A stretch of 41,461 nt of DNA from Trueperaceae bacterium (GCA_007695125.1 REEJ01000176.1:1-41461), one strand, 5' to 3'. Counted from the stretch's first letter, positions 26,440-39,237 are shown. Made by a program: numbers and translations. Notes: a model not told the origin generated them from the sequence alone.

Positions 26440-29400
26440 GGCCGATACGGCTCGTCTTGACGTCCTTCGGCCCCTTCCCGGGGAGCGTCACCGTCGACTT
26501 CGAGCGACTCGGTCGACACGGCATGTTCCTGATCCATGGCCCCACGGGCGCTGGCAAGAGCACGCTCCTCGACGCGATGACCTTCGCGCTCTTCGGCGAC
26601 ACCAAGGGTGGACCCGAGCGCGGCGGTTCGAGCTTCGTGAGCAGCCTCGCCCCCTTGGAGCGCACCAGCGTCGAGCTCGAGTTCGCCGTCGGCACCGCCC
26701 GCTACCGCGTCGTGCGCCATCCGACCCAACAGGTCGCCCGCACCCGCGGCGACGGCAGCGCGGGCGTCACGCGTCAGGCCGAGGCGCGGCTCGAGCGTCT
26801 CGACGCCACCGGTGGCGTCGCCGAGACCCTGGCCGAGAAGTCGACCGAGGCGAGCCATGCCGTCCAGGCGCTGCTCGGACTGGGCGTCGAGCAGTTCCGT
26901 CAGACCGTGGTGCTGCCGCAGGGCCAGTTCCGCGAGGTGGTGACCGACGAGAAGGCCCGCGAGGCGATCCTCAAGCGCCTGTTCGACACGCAGCGCTTCG
27001 CCGATCTCACGACCCACCTCAAGGGCATCGCCGGCGAACTCAACCAGGCGGGCGAGGCGCAACGCCGCGCGCGCGACCAGGTGCTCGAGCAGGCCGGCGT
27101 CGCGCACCGCGAGGCCCTCCAACGCGCCCTGCAGGAGGCCGAGGCCGCGCTTAGCGACGCGATCGCACTGCGCACGCGGCGTGAGGCCGAACGCGACGCC
27201 GCCCACGCGCGGCAACTCGAGGCGAAGGCCACCCTGGCGCGGTTCGAGCAACTCGACGAACACGTGGAACGCCTACGAAGGATCGAGGCCGACGAGGCCG
27301 CGATCCAGGCGGAGCGTGAGCGCCTCCGTGTGGCTCGGCGGGCTCTGCGGCTCGAGGTCGCCTTCGAGCGACGCACGCGAGCGCATGCCGAGCGGGACGC
27401 GGCGCTCGTCGCGAGGGACGCCACCAGCGAGGAGGAGGTGGCGGCTCGGGCGCGCCACGAGACGGCCGTCGCCGAGCTTGCCACCGAGCGCGGTCGAGAT
27501 CGGGAGCGCAGCGAGGCGCGCGACCTCGTGCAGCGGTTGACGGCCCTCGAGCCCGACGTTCGCGGCCTCGGCACGCAGCGCTCGGAGCACGCCGCCCTCC
27601 GAGAACGCATCGCCGCGGCACGCTCCGAGCTCGACCGAGCGCGCGAGCAGCGCCAGACGCTCGACGCCGAGCGAGCCGGCCTGCGGGGCGAGCGTGAGAC
27701 GTGCCGCGTGAACGCCGATGCCCTCGAGGCAGCGCGCGAGCGTCGTGAGGCGTGCCAGCGGCGCAGCGCTGCGCTGGCGGCGATCGTCTCGCTGGAGGCT
27801 AGGATCGCCGACGCCACCGTCCACCTCGAACGCCTCGAGGCCGGTGACGACCACGATGAGGGCGCAGGCACCCTGTTGCATCTGCTCCGCTCCAACGCCG
27901 CCGGCCTCGTCAGCGTCGGCTTGGTCGACGGCGAGCCCTGCCCGGTCTGCGGCAGCACGCATCACCCGGCACCGCACACCGGGACCGAGCCGGCAGCACT
28001 CGAAGCGGCCCTGCACCGGTTCCAGGCGCTCCAACAGGAGCGGGCCGGCCTCGAGGCGACGCTGGAGCTGCACCGCTCGCAACACGACGCGGCGCTCGCA
28101 GCACATGGGTGGTCCGAGGGGCGTCCCGACACCGCAGCACTGGAGCGCGACCTCGGCGACGCGACGGACGCGTTCACGAGCGCGCAGGCGGCGGCGAAGC
28201 GCATCGTGGAGATCGAGCGACGCCTCGAGGCGCTCGGCCAGGAGGCGGAGTCCGCTGATGAGCGCCTGAACGCCCTCACGCTCGCCATCGGCCGCGACGA
28301 GGCCGACACGGCCGCGCACCAGCGCGACATCGACCGAACGCTCGCGAAGCTCCCGGCCGACGCCGCCGACACCGAGCGGTTCCTCGAGCGTCTCGAAGCG
28401 GCCACGGCCCACGCCGAGGCGCTCGAGCACGCGCTGTCGCAGGCGAAGGAGCGTGAGGCGGACGCCCGACGGGACCTCGCCGCGATCGCCTCGCGGCTCG
28501 AGGAACGCGCGTCGCGGCACGCGGCGAGCGAACGCGACGCTCGGGAGGCCGAGGAGGCGTTCGTCCACGGCCTCGAGGCGGGCGGCTTCGCCGACGAGGC
28601 AGCGTTCATTGCCGCTCGCCTCGACGAGCCCACCATCTCCGACCTCGAGGGGCGCATCGACGCCCACGACGAGGCGCGGGCCCGCGCGACGGCCCAGCGC
28701 GACGAGCTCGGCGCCGCGCTGGCGGACGTCGAGCGACCCGACCTGGCGGTCGTCGCAGAGGCGCTCGCAGCAGCGCACACCGCCTGGCGCGAAGCCGACG
28801 AGGCCCTCGCGGCAGCGCAGCAGTCGCACGACAGGCTCGCCCGCCAGGCCGCAGCGTTCGACGAAGCCGACGCGGCGTATCGGGCGCTGGAGGCGAAGCT
28901 CTCGGCAGCGACGCGCCTCGCCCGGCTTGCCGGCGGGACCGTGCCGGGTCGTCCCAAGGTCGACCTCGAGACCTTCGTGCTCCAGCGCCAGTTCCACGAC
29001 GTGTTGCAGGTCGGCAACCAGCACCTGCGCGAGATGACGGCGGGGCGCTACACCCTGCACCTGGTCCGCGACACCACCTCGGCGAGCGCGAGCGGCCTCG
29101 GCCTGGAGGTCGCAGACCACTTCGTCGACAGCGTGCGCCGACCGGCGCGGACACTGAGCGGCGGCGAAGGGTTCCTGGCGGCGCTGGCGTTGGCACTCGG
29201 GCTCTCCGACATCGCGCAACGCTCGCGCCACCCGATCGAGGCGCTCTTCATCGACGAGGGGTTCGGCAGCTTGGACCGGGCCACCCTCGACCAGGTGACG
29301 CACACGTTGCGGACGCTGCCGCACACGGCGGGCCGGTTGATCGGCATCATCAGCCACGTCGAGGACCTCAAGCGTCTCATCCCGGTGCAGCTGGTCGTGA

Positions 29401-29447
29401 GCGCAGGAGAAGGCGGCAGCCGGCTGGAGGTTCGCGTCAACGAGTGA
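26436..29447 (+). CDS. sbcC: Exonuclease SbcCD ATPase subunit
   Basis: FGPFPGSVTVDF, HGPTGAGKSTLLDAMTFALFGDTKG, zinc hook GEPCPVCGSTHHP, signature LSGGEGFLAALALALGLSD, FIDEGFGSLD; GTGA overlap with sbcD. Confidence 0.96.
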   Translation: MRPIRLVLTSFGPFPGSVTVDFERLGRHGMFLIHGPTGAGKSTLLDAMTFALFGDTKGGPERGGSSFVSSLAPLERTSVELEFAVGTARYRVVRHPTQQVARTRGDGSAGVTRQAEARLERLDATGGVAETLAEKSTEASHAVQALLGLGVEQFRQTVVLPQGQFREVVTDEKAREAILKRLFDTQRFADLTTHLKGIAGELNQAGEAQRRARDQVLEQAGVAHREALQRALQEAEAALSDAIALRTRREAERDAAHARQLEAKATLARFEQLDEHVERLRRIEADEAAIQAERERLRVARRALRLEVAFERRTRAHAERDAALVARDATSEEEVAARARHETAVAELATERGRDRERSEARDLVQRLTALEPDVRGLGTQRSEHAALRERIAAARSELDRAREQRQTLDAERAGLRGERETCRVNADALEAARERREACQRRSAALAAIVSLEARIADATVHLERLEAGDDHDEGAGTLLHLLRSNAAGLVSVGLVDGEPCPVCGSTHHPAPHTGTEPAALEAALHRFQALQQERAGLEATLELHRSQHDAALAAHGWSEGRPDTAALERDLGDATDAFTSAQAAAKRIVEIERRLEALGQEAESADERLNALTLAIGRDEADTAAHQRDIDRTLAKLPADAADTERFLERLEAATAHAEALEHALSQAKEREADARRDLAAIASRLEERASRHAASERDAREAEEAFVHGLEAGGFADEAAFIAARLDEPTISDLEGRIDAHDEARARATAQRDELGAALADVERPDLAVVAEALAAAHTAWREADEALAAAQQSHDRLARQAAAFDEADAAYRALEAKLSAATRLARLAGGTVPGRPKVDLETFVLQRQFHDVLQVGNQHLREMTAGRYTLHLVRDTTSASASGLGLEVADHFVDSVRRPARTLSGGEGFLAALALALGLSDIAQRSRHPIEALFIDEGFGSLDRATLDQVTHTLRTLPHTAGRLIGIISHVEDLKRLIPVQLVVSAGEGGSRLEVRVNE

Positions 29448-29462
29448 CGAGCCCGGAGGCGA

Positions 29463-29942
29463 TCACCCGGTCGGCTCGTCGGACGGTGCGCCCCACGCCT
29501 CGAGCACGTACCCGAGGCGGGTCAGCGCGTTCTCCTGGGAACCGTACACGCTGCGCTCGACGGCGCCGTCGGCGCTCCACACGAACCAGTGCGGGGTGCC
29601 CTGGGCGCCCATCTCCTCGGCCCAATCGCCGGTGCGATCGAGCGCGACCGGGAACGGCAGGCGCGCGAAGTCGCGGGCGAAACGCTCGAGGTTCGGCACG
29701 ACCGCGTCGCGCCCGAGCACACGGTGCCCGTAGGCGGTATGCACGGCGAACACGATGGCGTGGTCGCGCAGGCCCAGCTCGGCGCGCTTGAGCCAGGGGA
29801 CCGCGCGTGAGACGCAACCCGCGCATTCGAGGTTGAACAGGAGGGCGATGCCGGGTCGGCCCCACGAACTCGGCGGCCCGAGCTGCGGGCCCTGGACCCA
29901 GTCGTCGAGCCACGGTTCGAGAACGCGCACCTGGTCGGGCAT
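29463..29942 (-). CDS. Thioredoxin-like/redoxin protein
   Basis: IALLFNLECAGCVSRAVPWLKRAELGLRDHAIVFAVHTAYG, GTPHWFVWSADGAVERSVYGSQENAL. Confidence 0.72.
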   Translation of the reverse strand: MPDQVRVLEPWLDDWVQGPQLGPPSSWGRPGIALLFNLECAGCVSRAVPWLKRAELGLRDHAIVFAVHTAYGHRVLGRDAVVPNLERFARDFARLPFPVALDRTGDWAEEMGAQGTPHWFVWSADGAVERSVYGSQENALTRLGYVLEAWGAPSDEPTG

Positions 29943-30012
29943 GGGTCCAATGTACGCCCGCGAGGCACGCTCCGCGTCTGACGGCGACCTCATACGCGCG
30001 CAGGCCGCTGCG

Positions 30013-31161
30013 TCAGCCGAGTCCGAGGGCGTCGCCCACCCAACCGCACGCCCGAGCGAGGTCGCGGACGTCGATCCACTCGTCGACCGAGTGGATGTCG
30101 TGCATGCCGATCCCGACGTTGACGGTGGGTATGCCGCGCTGGTTGAAGACGTTGGTGTCCGAACCCCCGATCGAGCGCACCTTCCTGAGCTCGATGCCGT
30201 GCGCGGGCGCAGCGGCGCGCAGCCATGCGAAAGGCGTCGCATCGTCACCGAGGTCGTAGCCGTCGTAGAGCCGCTCGCTCGCGAACTCGACCGACGCCCC
30301 GAGCGGCCTGACGGCCTCGTGGGCGACCCGCTCGATGCGCTCGAGGAGCGCCTCGAGGGCACGCTGGTCGAAGGCGCGGGCCTCGCCCGTGAGCATCACC
30401 TCGTCCGGCACGACGTTGCTCGCGCTGCCACCCTCGACGCGGCCGAGGTTGGCGACCACGTCGCCGTCGCGACCGAGCGGAAAGGCCTGGACCACGGCCG
30501 CGGCGGCGAGCAGGGCGTGGACGCCGCGCTCCGGCTCGAGCGCCGCGTGCGCGCGCCGACCGAGCACGCGCAGCGTGAGTGCCTGCTTGTACACGGCGGC
30601 ACCGATCACCTCGCCGACGCCGACCTCGCCATCGAAGACGAAGCCGAGGTCGGCACGCAGCGCCGCCACGTCGAGATGCTGCGCCCCCTGCAGGCCGCGT
30701 TCCTCTCCGACCGTGAAGACCGCGAGCAGGGTCGGCCGGTCGCCCACGGGGGTGGCCGCGGCGCGCCGCATGAGCTCGAGCACGATCGCGACGCCGGCCT
30801 TGTCATCGGAACCGAGCACCTGAGGGTCGCGGCAGCGCACGATCACGCCTTCGCCGGCGCTGTCGTCCGCGGCCTCTGCGACAGGCTCGAGCGGCACGCC
30901 GGGGACCAGCGGCACGGTGTCGACGTGGGCGTTCAGGAGCACGCGCTCGGGCCGGCCGCCCGGGAGCTCGGCGATCAGGTTGCCGGCGTCGCCGCCCACG
31001 CGCTGGCCCGCGTCGTCCTCGCGCACGCTGGCGCCGAGCGCACGACACGCCGCGGCCACGTGGTCGACCACGGACCGCTCGGCTCGGCTCGGGCTGGGGA
31101 TCGCGCACAGCGCAAGCAGGTGCTCACGCAGGCGCTCGGGCAGGGCGGCGGCCTCCGTCAC
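30013..31161 (-). CDS. M20-family metallopeptidase (PepT-like)
   Basis: VLLNAHVDTVPLVPGV, LGSDDKAGVAIVLELM, FTVGEERGLQGAQHLD, IGGSDTNVFNQRGIPTVNVGIGMHDIHSVDEWI. Confidence 0.92.
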   Translation of the reverse strand: MTEAAALPERLREHLLALCAIPSPSRAERSVVDHVAAACRALGASVREDDAGQRVGGDAGNLIAELPGGRPERVLLNAHVDTVPLVPGVPLEPVAEAADDSAGEGVIVRCRDPQVLGSDDKAGVAIVLELMRRAAATPVGDRPTLLAVFTVGEERGLQGAQHLDVAALRADLGFVFDGEVGVGEVIGAAVYKQALTLRVLGRRAHAALEPERGVHALLAAAAVVQAFPLGRDGDVVANLGRVEGGSASNVVPDEVMLTGEARAFDQRALEALLERIERVAHEAVRPLGASVEFASERLYDGYDLGDDATPFAWLRAAAPAHGIELRKVRSIGGSDTNVFNQRGIPTVNVGIGMHDIHSVDEWIDVRDLARACGWVGDALGLG

Positions 31162-32891
31162 GCGTCGATCAGCGTCGGCAGCACGCGTCTGCCGGCCACG
31201 TCGACCACGCCCTTGTCGCTGAGCTTCCAGTCCGGGCTGACGGTCAGCGGGAGCAGCGTCAGGAGGAGCACGGGGTGCTTGACGCCGACGCCGGCGTCGC
31301 GCAAGGCCTGCTCCAACGCGTCGAACAGCTCTGCAACGGCGTCGATCGGCTCGTCGCTGAGCAGCCCCGCGAGCGGCAACGGCAGCGTCACCGGTGTGGC
31401 TCCGTCGCCGGGCACGACGACCATGCCGCCACCCAGGGCGAGGAGCGCGTCGAGCGCCTCCTGCATCGCACGCGGCGTGCGGCCGAGCACGAACACGTTG
31501 TGGCTGTCGTGAGCGAAGGTCGCCGCCCAGGCGCCGCGTTCGAGCCCGAGCCCGGAGACCAGGCCGATCTCGAGCCGCTCGGGAGCGGCCTCGACGAGCG
31601 ACGCCCGTGGGATGACGGTCGCCAGGACCAGGTCGTCGTCGCGTGGCACACCGTCCGAGACGTGGACGAGGCGCTCGTCCAGGGTGGTGAAGCTGTTGAC
31701 CTGGTTCACGGCGATGACGCGCGCGCGGACCTCACGCGCGCCGGGGCCGGTCGGCAGCGCGAAGCGCTCCGCTGGGACGTGCTCGACGCGGTACGGGCTG
31801 GCGAGGAACGGCGCGTTGGGCGTCTCGACGGCCACTGGTCGCGCACGGCCGCCCTCGGCCACGCGCTCGCCGCCGCGGAAGACAAGTTGTGGAGGGAACG
31901 CGGTGACGTCGTCCATCACGAGGAAGTCGGCCTGCTTGCCCGGGGCGATGGCGCCCAGGTCGTCGAGACCGAGGTAGCTCGCGGGGCGCAGCGTCGCGGC
32001 CGCGAGGGCGTCGAGTGGATCCCATCCGAGCGACACCGCGGTCGTGATCAGCCGGCTCATGTGGCCGCCGACGAGGCGGTTGGGCATCACGTCGTCGGTG
32101 ATCAGCATGACGCGGCTCCGATCTGGCAGGGCCATGACGGCGTCCACCAGCTCGCTGCTGAGCGACTTCTCCTGCACCATCACCCACAACCCCTTGCGGA
32201 GCTGTTCGTGCAGCTTCGTCGGCGTCATGAGGGTGTGGTCGGAGCGGATGCCGTGCGCGACGTAACGCGACAGGTCGGGTCCGGTGAGCGTCGGGACGTG
32301 CCCCTCGAGGCTGAGTCCGGCCGCGGCGCCGGCGGCGAGCATCCCTTGTAGGTGCGTGTCGCCCGTGATCAGTCCCTGGAAGTCCATCATCTCGCCCAGC
32401 GCGACCACGCCGGGCTCCTCGGCCAGGCGCACGACGTCGTCGGGGGTGATGCTGGCGTTCGGTGTCTCGAGCTCGGCCGACGTCGCGGGGACGCAACTCG
32501 GGATCGCCGAGAGCACGCGCAACGGCAGACCGCGGGCGGCATGGATCATCCACAGGATGCCCTTGGGACCGAGCACGTTGCCGATCTCGTGCGGGTCTTG
32601 CAGCACCGTCGTCGTACCCCAGGGCAGCACGGCCTCGGCGAAGCGGCGCGGGGTGACCAGGCTGCTCTCGATGTGCATGTGGACGTCGAGCAGGCCCGGC
32701 ACCACGTAGGCGCCCGCGGCGTCGAGCACCTCGGTGGCGCTCACCACGCGCTCGTCGGGCGCGTCGCCCGCCTCGACCTCGACGAAGCGGCCGCGCTGGA
32801 TGGCGAACCAGCCGCGGTACGTGCTCTGCGTGATCACGTCGACGATGGTGGCGTCCGTGACCAGGGTATCGCGCCGAACGGCGGCGCTCAC
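31158..32891 (-). CDS. ade: Adenine deaminase
   Basis: VVPGLLDVHMHIESSLVTPRRFAEAVLPWGTTTVLQDPHEIGNVLG, LEGHVPTLTG, LITDDVMPNRLVGGHM, FAHDSHNVFVLG. Confidence 0.94.
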   Translation of the reverse strand: MSAAVRRDTLVTDATIVDVITQSTYRGWFAIQRGRFVEVEAGDAPDERVVSATEVLDAAGAYVVPGLLDVHMHIESSLVTPRRFAEAVLPWGTTTVLQDPHEIGNVLGPKGILWMIHAARGLPLRVLSAIPSCVPATSAELETPNASITPDDVVRLAEEPGVVALGEMMDFQGLITGDTHLQGMLAAGAAAGLSLEGHVPTLTGPDLSRYVAHGIRSDHTLMTPTKLHEQLRKGLWVMVQEKSLSSELVDAVMALPDRSRVMLITDDVMPNRLVGGHMSRLITTAVSLGWDPLDALAAATLRPASYLGLDDLGAIAPGKQADFLVMDDVTAFPPQLVFRGGERVAEGGRARPVAVETPNAPFLASPYRVEHVPAERFALPTGPGAREVRARVIAVNQVNSFTTLDERLVHVSDGVPRDDDLVLATVIPRASLVEAAPERLEIGLVSGLGLERGAWAATFAHDSHNVFVLGRTPRAMQEALDALLALGGGMVVVPGDGATPVTLPLPLAGLLSDEPIDAVAELFDALEQALRDAGVGVKHPVLLLTLLPLTVSPDWKLSDKGVVDVAGRRVLPTLIDA

Positions 32892-33636
32892 GTGCGCCGC
32901 GCCGCGTGGAGGTCGTCGACGGCGCGCATGGCGATCTGGATCGTGGTCGCCTCGGCGCGCTGGAAGATCGCCTCCTTCTCGGCCTGCGTCGGCTGTTCGC
33001 TCAGCAGGATGTTGCTGTCGGTGCCGAGGACGGCGCCGACCTTGACCCCGCGCACGGCGCCGACGACGAAGACGGTGGCGCACTCCTGCTCGGCGGCCAC
33101 CACGTTGCTGGCCGTCAGCAACGCGTTGAGACCATCGTCACGGCGGTAGAAGGCGTCGCGGGTGTAGACGATGCCCTCGAGCGCGCGCTCGCCGAGTTCC
33201 GCCTCGGCGGCGTGTCGGAGGGCGAGCGTGACGTCGAGGTCGGCGACGGCCGGGAACGGCAACGGCATGTAGTCGAGCGAGGTGCCGTCACCGCGGAAGG
33301 CGCCCGTGACCACGACGACGGAGCCGATCGGGAGTCCGGGGCGTCGGCCACCGGCGGAGCCGACGCGGATGAAGTGGGTCGCGCCCACCCGGATGAGCTC
33401 TTCGACGGCGATCGAGGCCGAGGGCCCACCGATGCCGGTCGAGCAGACGCTGATCGGCGTGCCCGCCGGCGTCGTACCGGTGTAGAGGACGTACTCCCTA
33501 TGGCGAGCGACGAGCGTGGCGCTGCCGAACGCCTCGGCGATGCGCTCGGCACGCCCCGGATCGCCGGGGATCAGGACGTACGGCGCGACGTCGCCGGGCG
33601 CGGCGCGGATGTGGCGTTGGACGGCTGGGGCATCGG

Positions 33637-33640
<4 letters not shown>
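32888..33640 (-). CDS. Nucleoside phosphorylase (uridine/purine, NP-I family)
   Basis: VLIPGDPGRAERIAEAF, CSTGIGGPSASIAVEELIRVGATHFIRVGSAGG, EQECATVFVVGAVRGVKVGAVLGTDSN. Confidence 0.9.
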
Positions 33641-35752
<2,112 letters not shown>

Positions 35753-35756
<4 letters not shown>

Positions 35757-36619
35757 GACCCGCTCCGAAGACGCGGGTCGGTCGCGTCGTTGAGGCCGTC
35801 GCCGAACAGGTTGAAGCCGAGCACCGCGAGCGAGATCGCGACCCCTGGGAAGACGCTCATCCACCAGGCGCGCTGCACGAAGCCTTGGGCGGTGTTCAGC
35901 ATGCCGCCCCAGCTGCGCAGGTTCGGATCGCCTAGGCCGAAGAAGCCGAGGCTCGCCTCGAGCAGGATCGCCTGGGCGATATCCAGGGACGCGACCACGA
36001 TCACCGGCGCCAACACGTTCGGCAGGATCTCGCGGAAGATGATCCTGACGGGCCTCATACCGAGGACGCGCGCGGCGTCGACGTAGGGCAGCGTGCGGTG
36101 GCGCAGGAACTGGCTGCGCACCAAGCGGGCGGTCTGCGGCCAACTGAGGATGCCGATCACGAGGATCAGGTTGAAGAGCCCAGAACCGAAGAAGGCCACG
36201 ACGATCAGCGCCAACACGAAGCGCGGGATGATCTGGAAGAGCTCGGTGATCCGCATGAGGATCTCGTCCACGAGACCGCCGAAGAAACCGCTGACGGCGC
36301 CGATGAGGATGCCGATCACGGTGGCCGTGAAGGCCGCCGCAAGACCGACGATCAGCGACACGCGCGAGCCGTAGATGACGCCCGAGAGCACGTCGCGACC
36401 GAGGTGGTCGGTGCCGAGCAGGTGGCCAGCGCTGCCAGGCGGGAGGAAGGCGTTGCGAGAGGTGCTGAACGGGTCGTGCGGCGCAAGCCAGGGCGCCAGG
36501 ATCGCGACGAGCGCCAGCACGACGATCATGCCCAGCCCGAGAAGGCCCCGGCGCTGGCGCATGAGCTGGCCCCAGACGGCGGCTGCGCCGACCGTGGCGG
36601 CGGGAGCACTCGCGGCCAT
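35753..36619 (-). CDS. Oligopeptide-type ABC transporter permease (OppC-like)
   Basis: LLGTDHLGRDVLSGVIYGSRVSLIVGLAAA, permease EAA-type loop YVDAARVLGMRPVRIIFREILPNVLAPVIV. Confidence 0.94.
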
Positions 36620-37608
36620 CAGTAACGCACCCGTGGGTCGGCCAGCGCGTACGCGATGTCGGTGACGAGGTTCACCAGGATGACGGTGATCGACACGAGC
36701 AGGAGGATACCGAGCAGGACCGGGTAGTCGCGCGTGAAGATCGAGTCGTACATCAGCCGCCCGACACCGGGCCAGCCGAACACGGTCTCGACCAGCGCGG
36801 AGCCGGCCACGATGAAGCTGAAGTTGTACCCGATCACGGTGATGATCGGCAGCGCAGCGGCGCGGAGCCCGTGCTCCCACAAGACCCGCCGCTCCGACAG
36901 GCCGCGGGCGCGCGCGGCGAGGATGTAGTCGGCGTTCATGACCTCGAGCAGGCTGGCGCGCGTCAAGCGGGTCGTGATCGCCATGTACCGGAACGACAGC
37001 GCCAGCACGGGCAGGATCATGTGGCGCGCCTGATCCCAGACGGCGTCCAGACCGACGTACTCGGCCCGGATGCTGCGAAAGCCGCCGGCGGGGAGCCAGC
37101 CGAGCCAGACGGCGAAGACCAGGATCAAGATCTGGCCGAGCCAGAACTCGGGGATCGAGTAGCCCGCGAGGGCGAAGCCCGTCGCGCCGCCGTCGACCGC
37201 GGAGTTCGGGCGACGGGCCGCCCACACGCCCAGCACGACGCCGACGAAGGTCGCGAGGACCACGGTGGTGAGCATGAGCAGCAGCGTCCGACCCAGACGT
37301 TGGGCGACGAGGTCGAGCACGGGCTGCCGGTTGGCGAAGCTGAAGCCGAGGTCACCGCGCACCACGCTGCCCAGGTACCTGGCCAGGCGCTCGGGGACGC
37401 TCTGGTCGAGACCGTACTGGGCGCGGACGCGTTCGACGTACTCCGGCGGTGCCGGGAACTCGCCGATGAGGGCCGTCACCGGATCGCCGGGCGCGAGCGA
37501 GATCAGCAGGAAGTTCACGACGATCACGCCGAGCACGAGCGGCACGGCGTTGACGAGGCGCTCGAGGGCATACGCCCCGAGCGCCTTCGTGCCTCGCCCC
37601 GCGCTCAC
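36619..37608 (-). CDS. Oligopeptide-type ABC transporter permease (OppB-like)
   Basis: LERLVNAVPLVLGVIVVNFLLISLAPGDPV, GLDQSVPERLARYLGSVVRGDLGFSFANRQPV, DYILAARARGLSERRVLWEHGLRAAALPIITVIG. Confidence 0.94.
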   Translation of the reverse strand: MSAGRGTKALGAYALERLVNAVPLVLGVIVVNFLLISLAPGDPVTALIGEFPAPPEYVERVRAQYGLDQSVPERLARYLGSVVRGDLGFSFANRQPVLDLVAQRLGRTLLLMLTTVVLATFVGVVLGVWAARRPNSAVDGGATGFALAGYSIPEFWLGQILILVFAVWLGWLPAGGFRSIRAEYVGLDAVWDQARHMILPVLALSFRYMAITTRLTRASLLEVMNADYILAARARGLSERRVLWEHGLRAAALPIITVIGYNFSFIVAGSALVETVFGWPGVGRLMYDSIFTRDYPVLLGILLLVSITVILVNLVTDIAYALADPRVRY

Positions 37609-37686
37609 GCGGGCCTACCGGGTGTGGTCTGCACCGACGTCAGCGCTGGTTGCGCGGTCGCCGGCGGTGCTGGGCCGTCGACACGC

Positions 37687-39237
37687 TCAGCGCGCCAACC
37701 ACGCGAACTCGAGACCGTCGCGTTGGTCGAAGCGCACGAGCAGGCCCCGCAGGTTGGCGGCCGCGGCCTGGGTGGAGAGTTCGTCGAAGATCGGCAGCGT
37801 GGGGACGTCCTGCGCCAAGATCGCCATCACCTCGGCGTACGCGTCGGCGCGGGCGTCACGGTCGGCGAGGCCGGCGGCGGCGTTGAGGAGCTCGTCGACC
37901 TCGGGGTTGGCGTACCCGGTCGCGTTGACGAAGTTGGCGCCGCGCTCGGCGCTGAGGTAGATGCGGTGGTACCCGATCGCGGGGTCCCCGCTGGAGGTGA
38001 ACGACTGCATCGAGAGGTCGTAGTCGCGACCGTAGACGCGCTCGACCATGACGGAGCGCTCGACCGGCTGCACGTTGAGCGTGATGCCGACCTGGCGCAA
38101 GTTGTCGCGCATGATCTCCGCCGCGGCCGCGAACGCTCCGCGGGCGCTGTCGTAGACGAAGGTGAGCGTCAGGTCGCCGACACCGGCCTCGGCCAACAGC
38201 TCGCGGGCGCGCTCGGGGTCGTACGGGTAGAGCGTGCGGTAGTCGGTCGCCTCGTCGTAGGCGTAGGCGAAGCCGGCACCGAAGGGCCCGCCGGCGACCT
38301 CACCGAGGCCTCCCTGGGCCTGCTCGACGATCTGCTCGCGGTCGATGGCGAACATGAGTGCTTGGCGCACGCGCGCGTCGGCCAGGGCGGGGTTGTCGGT
38401 GTTCACGAACACGAAGTAGAGCGACGGGATGGTCAGGCCCTTCCAGACCTCGATGTTGGGGTTGGCATCGAGCCGGTCGAGGTCGGCGGGGGGCATGTAG
38501 AAGCCCCACACGACGTCGGCCTCGCCCACCTCGAGCGCCACCGAGCGGGCGGCGTCTTGCGGCACGACGCGGTAGATCAGGCGATCGAGCAGGGCGTTGT
38601 CCAGGAAGTAGTCCTCGAAGCGCTCGAGCGTGACGCGCTCGCCTCGGACCCACTCGACGAAGCGGAACGGGCCGCTGCCGATGGGCGCCTCGTTGGCGGG
38701 GTTGGTGAGCGGATCGGTGCCCTCGAAGACGTGCTTGGGCAGGATCGGCGCCTCGAACACGGTCAGCAGGTTGATCAAGGGCGCGTAGGGCTGCGTGAGC
38801 TCGATCACCACGGTGGCGTCGTCGGGGGCGGTGATGCTCTCGATGTTGCGGTAGGCGTTGAGGAAGCGGCCGTGATTCGGTGCGAGCACCTCCTCCATCG
38901 TGAACACCACGTCGGCGCTCGTGACGGGCGTGCCGTCGTGGAAGGTGGCCGACCTCAGCGTGAAGGTGTAGACGAGGTCGTCGTCGGAGACGGTCCACGA
39001 CTCGGCGAGCTCACCGCGGGGCACGCCGTCGCGGTCGAGGTAGACGAGGGCGCTGTAGAGGCTGGCGCCGACCGCGCCGATCGGGTAGCCGGTGCTGATG
39101 GCGGCGTTCAGGTGCTCGGGGTCGCTACCCAGCACGACGATGGCCGTGCCGCCGGGGGTCGGCGTCTCCACCTGCGCGAGCGCATGGCCGAAGAGCCAGG
39201 CCAACGTGAGGGCGAGCAGGACGAGGGGCGTGCGCAT
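37687..39237 (-). CDS. Oligopeptide-type ABC transporter substrate-binding protein (family 5)
   Basis: Signal peptide MRTPLVLLALTLAWLFGHALAQ; GGTAIVVLGSDPEHLNAAISTGYP, LAESWTVSDDDLVYTFTLRSATFHDGTPVTSADVVFTME. Confidence 0.94.
   Translation of the reverse strand: MRTPLVLLALTLAWLFGHALAQVETPTPGGTAIVVLGSDPEHLNAAISTGYPIGAVGASLYSALVYLDRDGVPRGELAESWTVSDDDLVYTFTLRSATFHDGTPVTSADVVFTMEEVLAPNHGRFLNAYRNIESITAPDDATVVIELTQPYAPLINLLTVFEAPILPKHVFEGTDPLTNPANEAPIGSGPFRFVEWVRGERVTLERFEDYFLDNALLDRLIYRVVPQDAARSVALEVGEADVVWGFYMPPADLDRLDANPNIEVWKGLTIPSLYFVFVNTDNPALADARVRQALMFAIDREQIVEQAQGGLGEVAGGPFGAGFAYAYDEATDYRTLYPYDPERARELLAEAGVGDLTLTFVYDSARGAFAAAAEIMRDNLRQVGITLNVQPVERSVMVERVYGRDYDLSMQSFTSSGDPAIGYHRIYLSAERGANFVNATGYANPEVDELLNAAAGLADRDARADAYAEVMAILAQDVPTLPIFDELSTQAAAANLRGLLVRFDQRDGLEFAWLAR

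Noticed and set aside
27273-29357. 694-aa and other long antisense ORFs within sbcC, oppA (36871-39573) and hydrogenase genes (e.g. 3601-5049)
   Set aside because: Long spurious frames are expected in high-GC DNA; translations show no motifs and mirror the well-supported opposite-strand genes.
25155-29447. 1430-aa plus-strand ORF as a single giant protein
   Set aside because: Its first part is an out-of-frame read through sbcD (Arg/Pro-rich); the true SbcC starts at GTG 26436 overlapping the sbcD stop.
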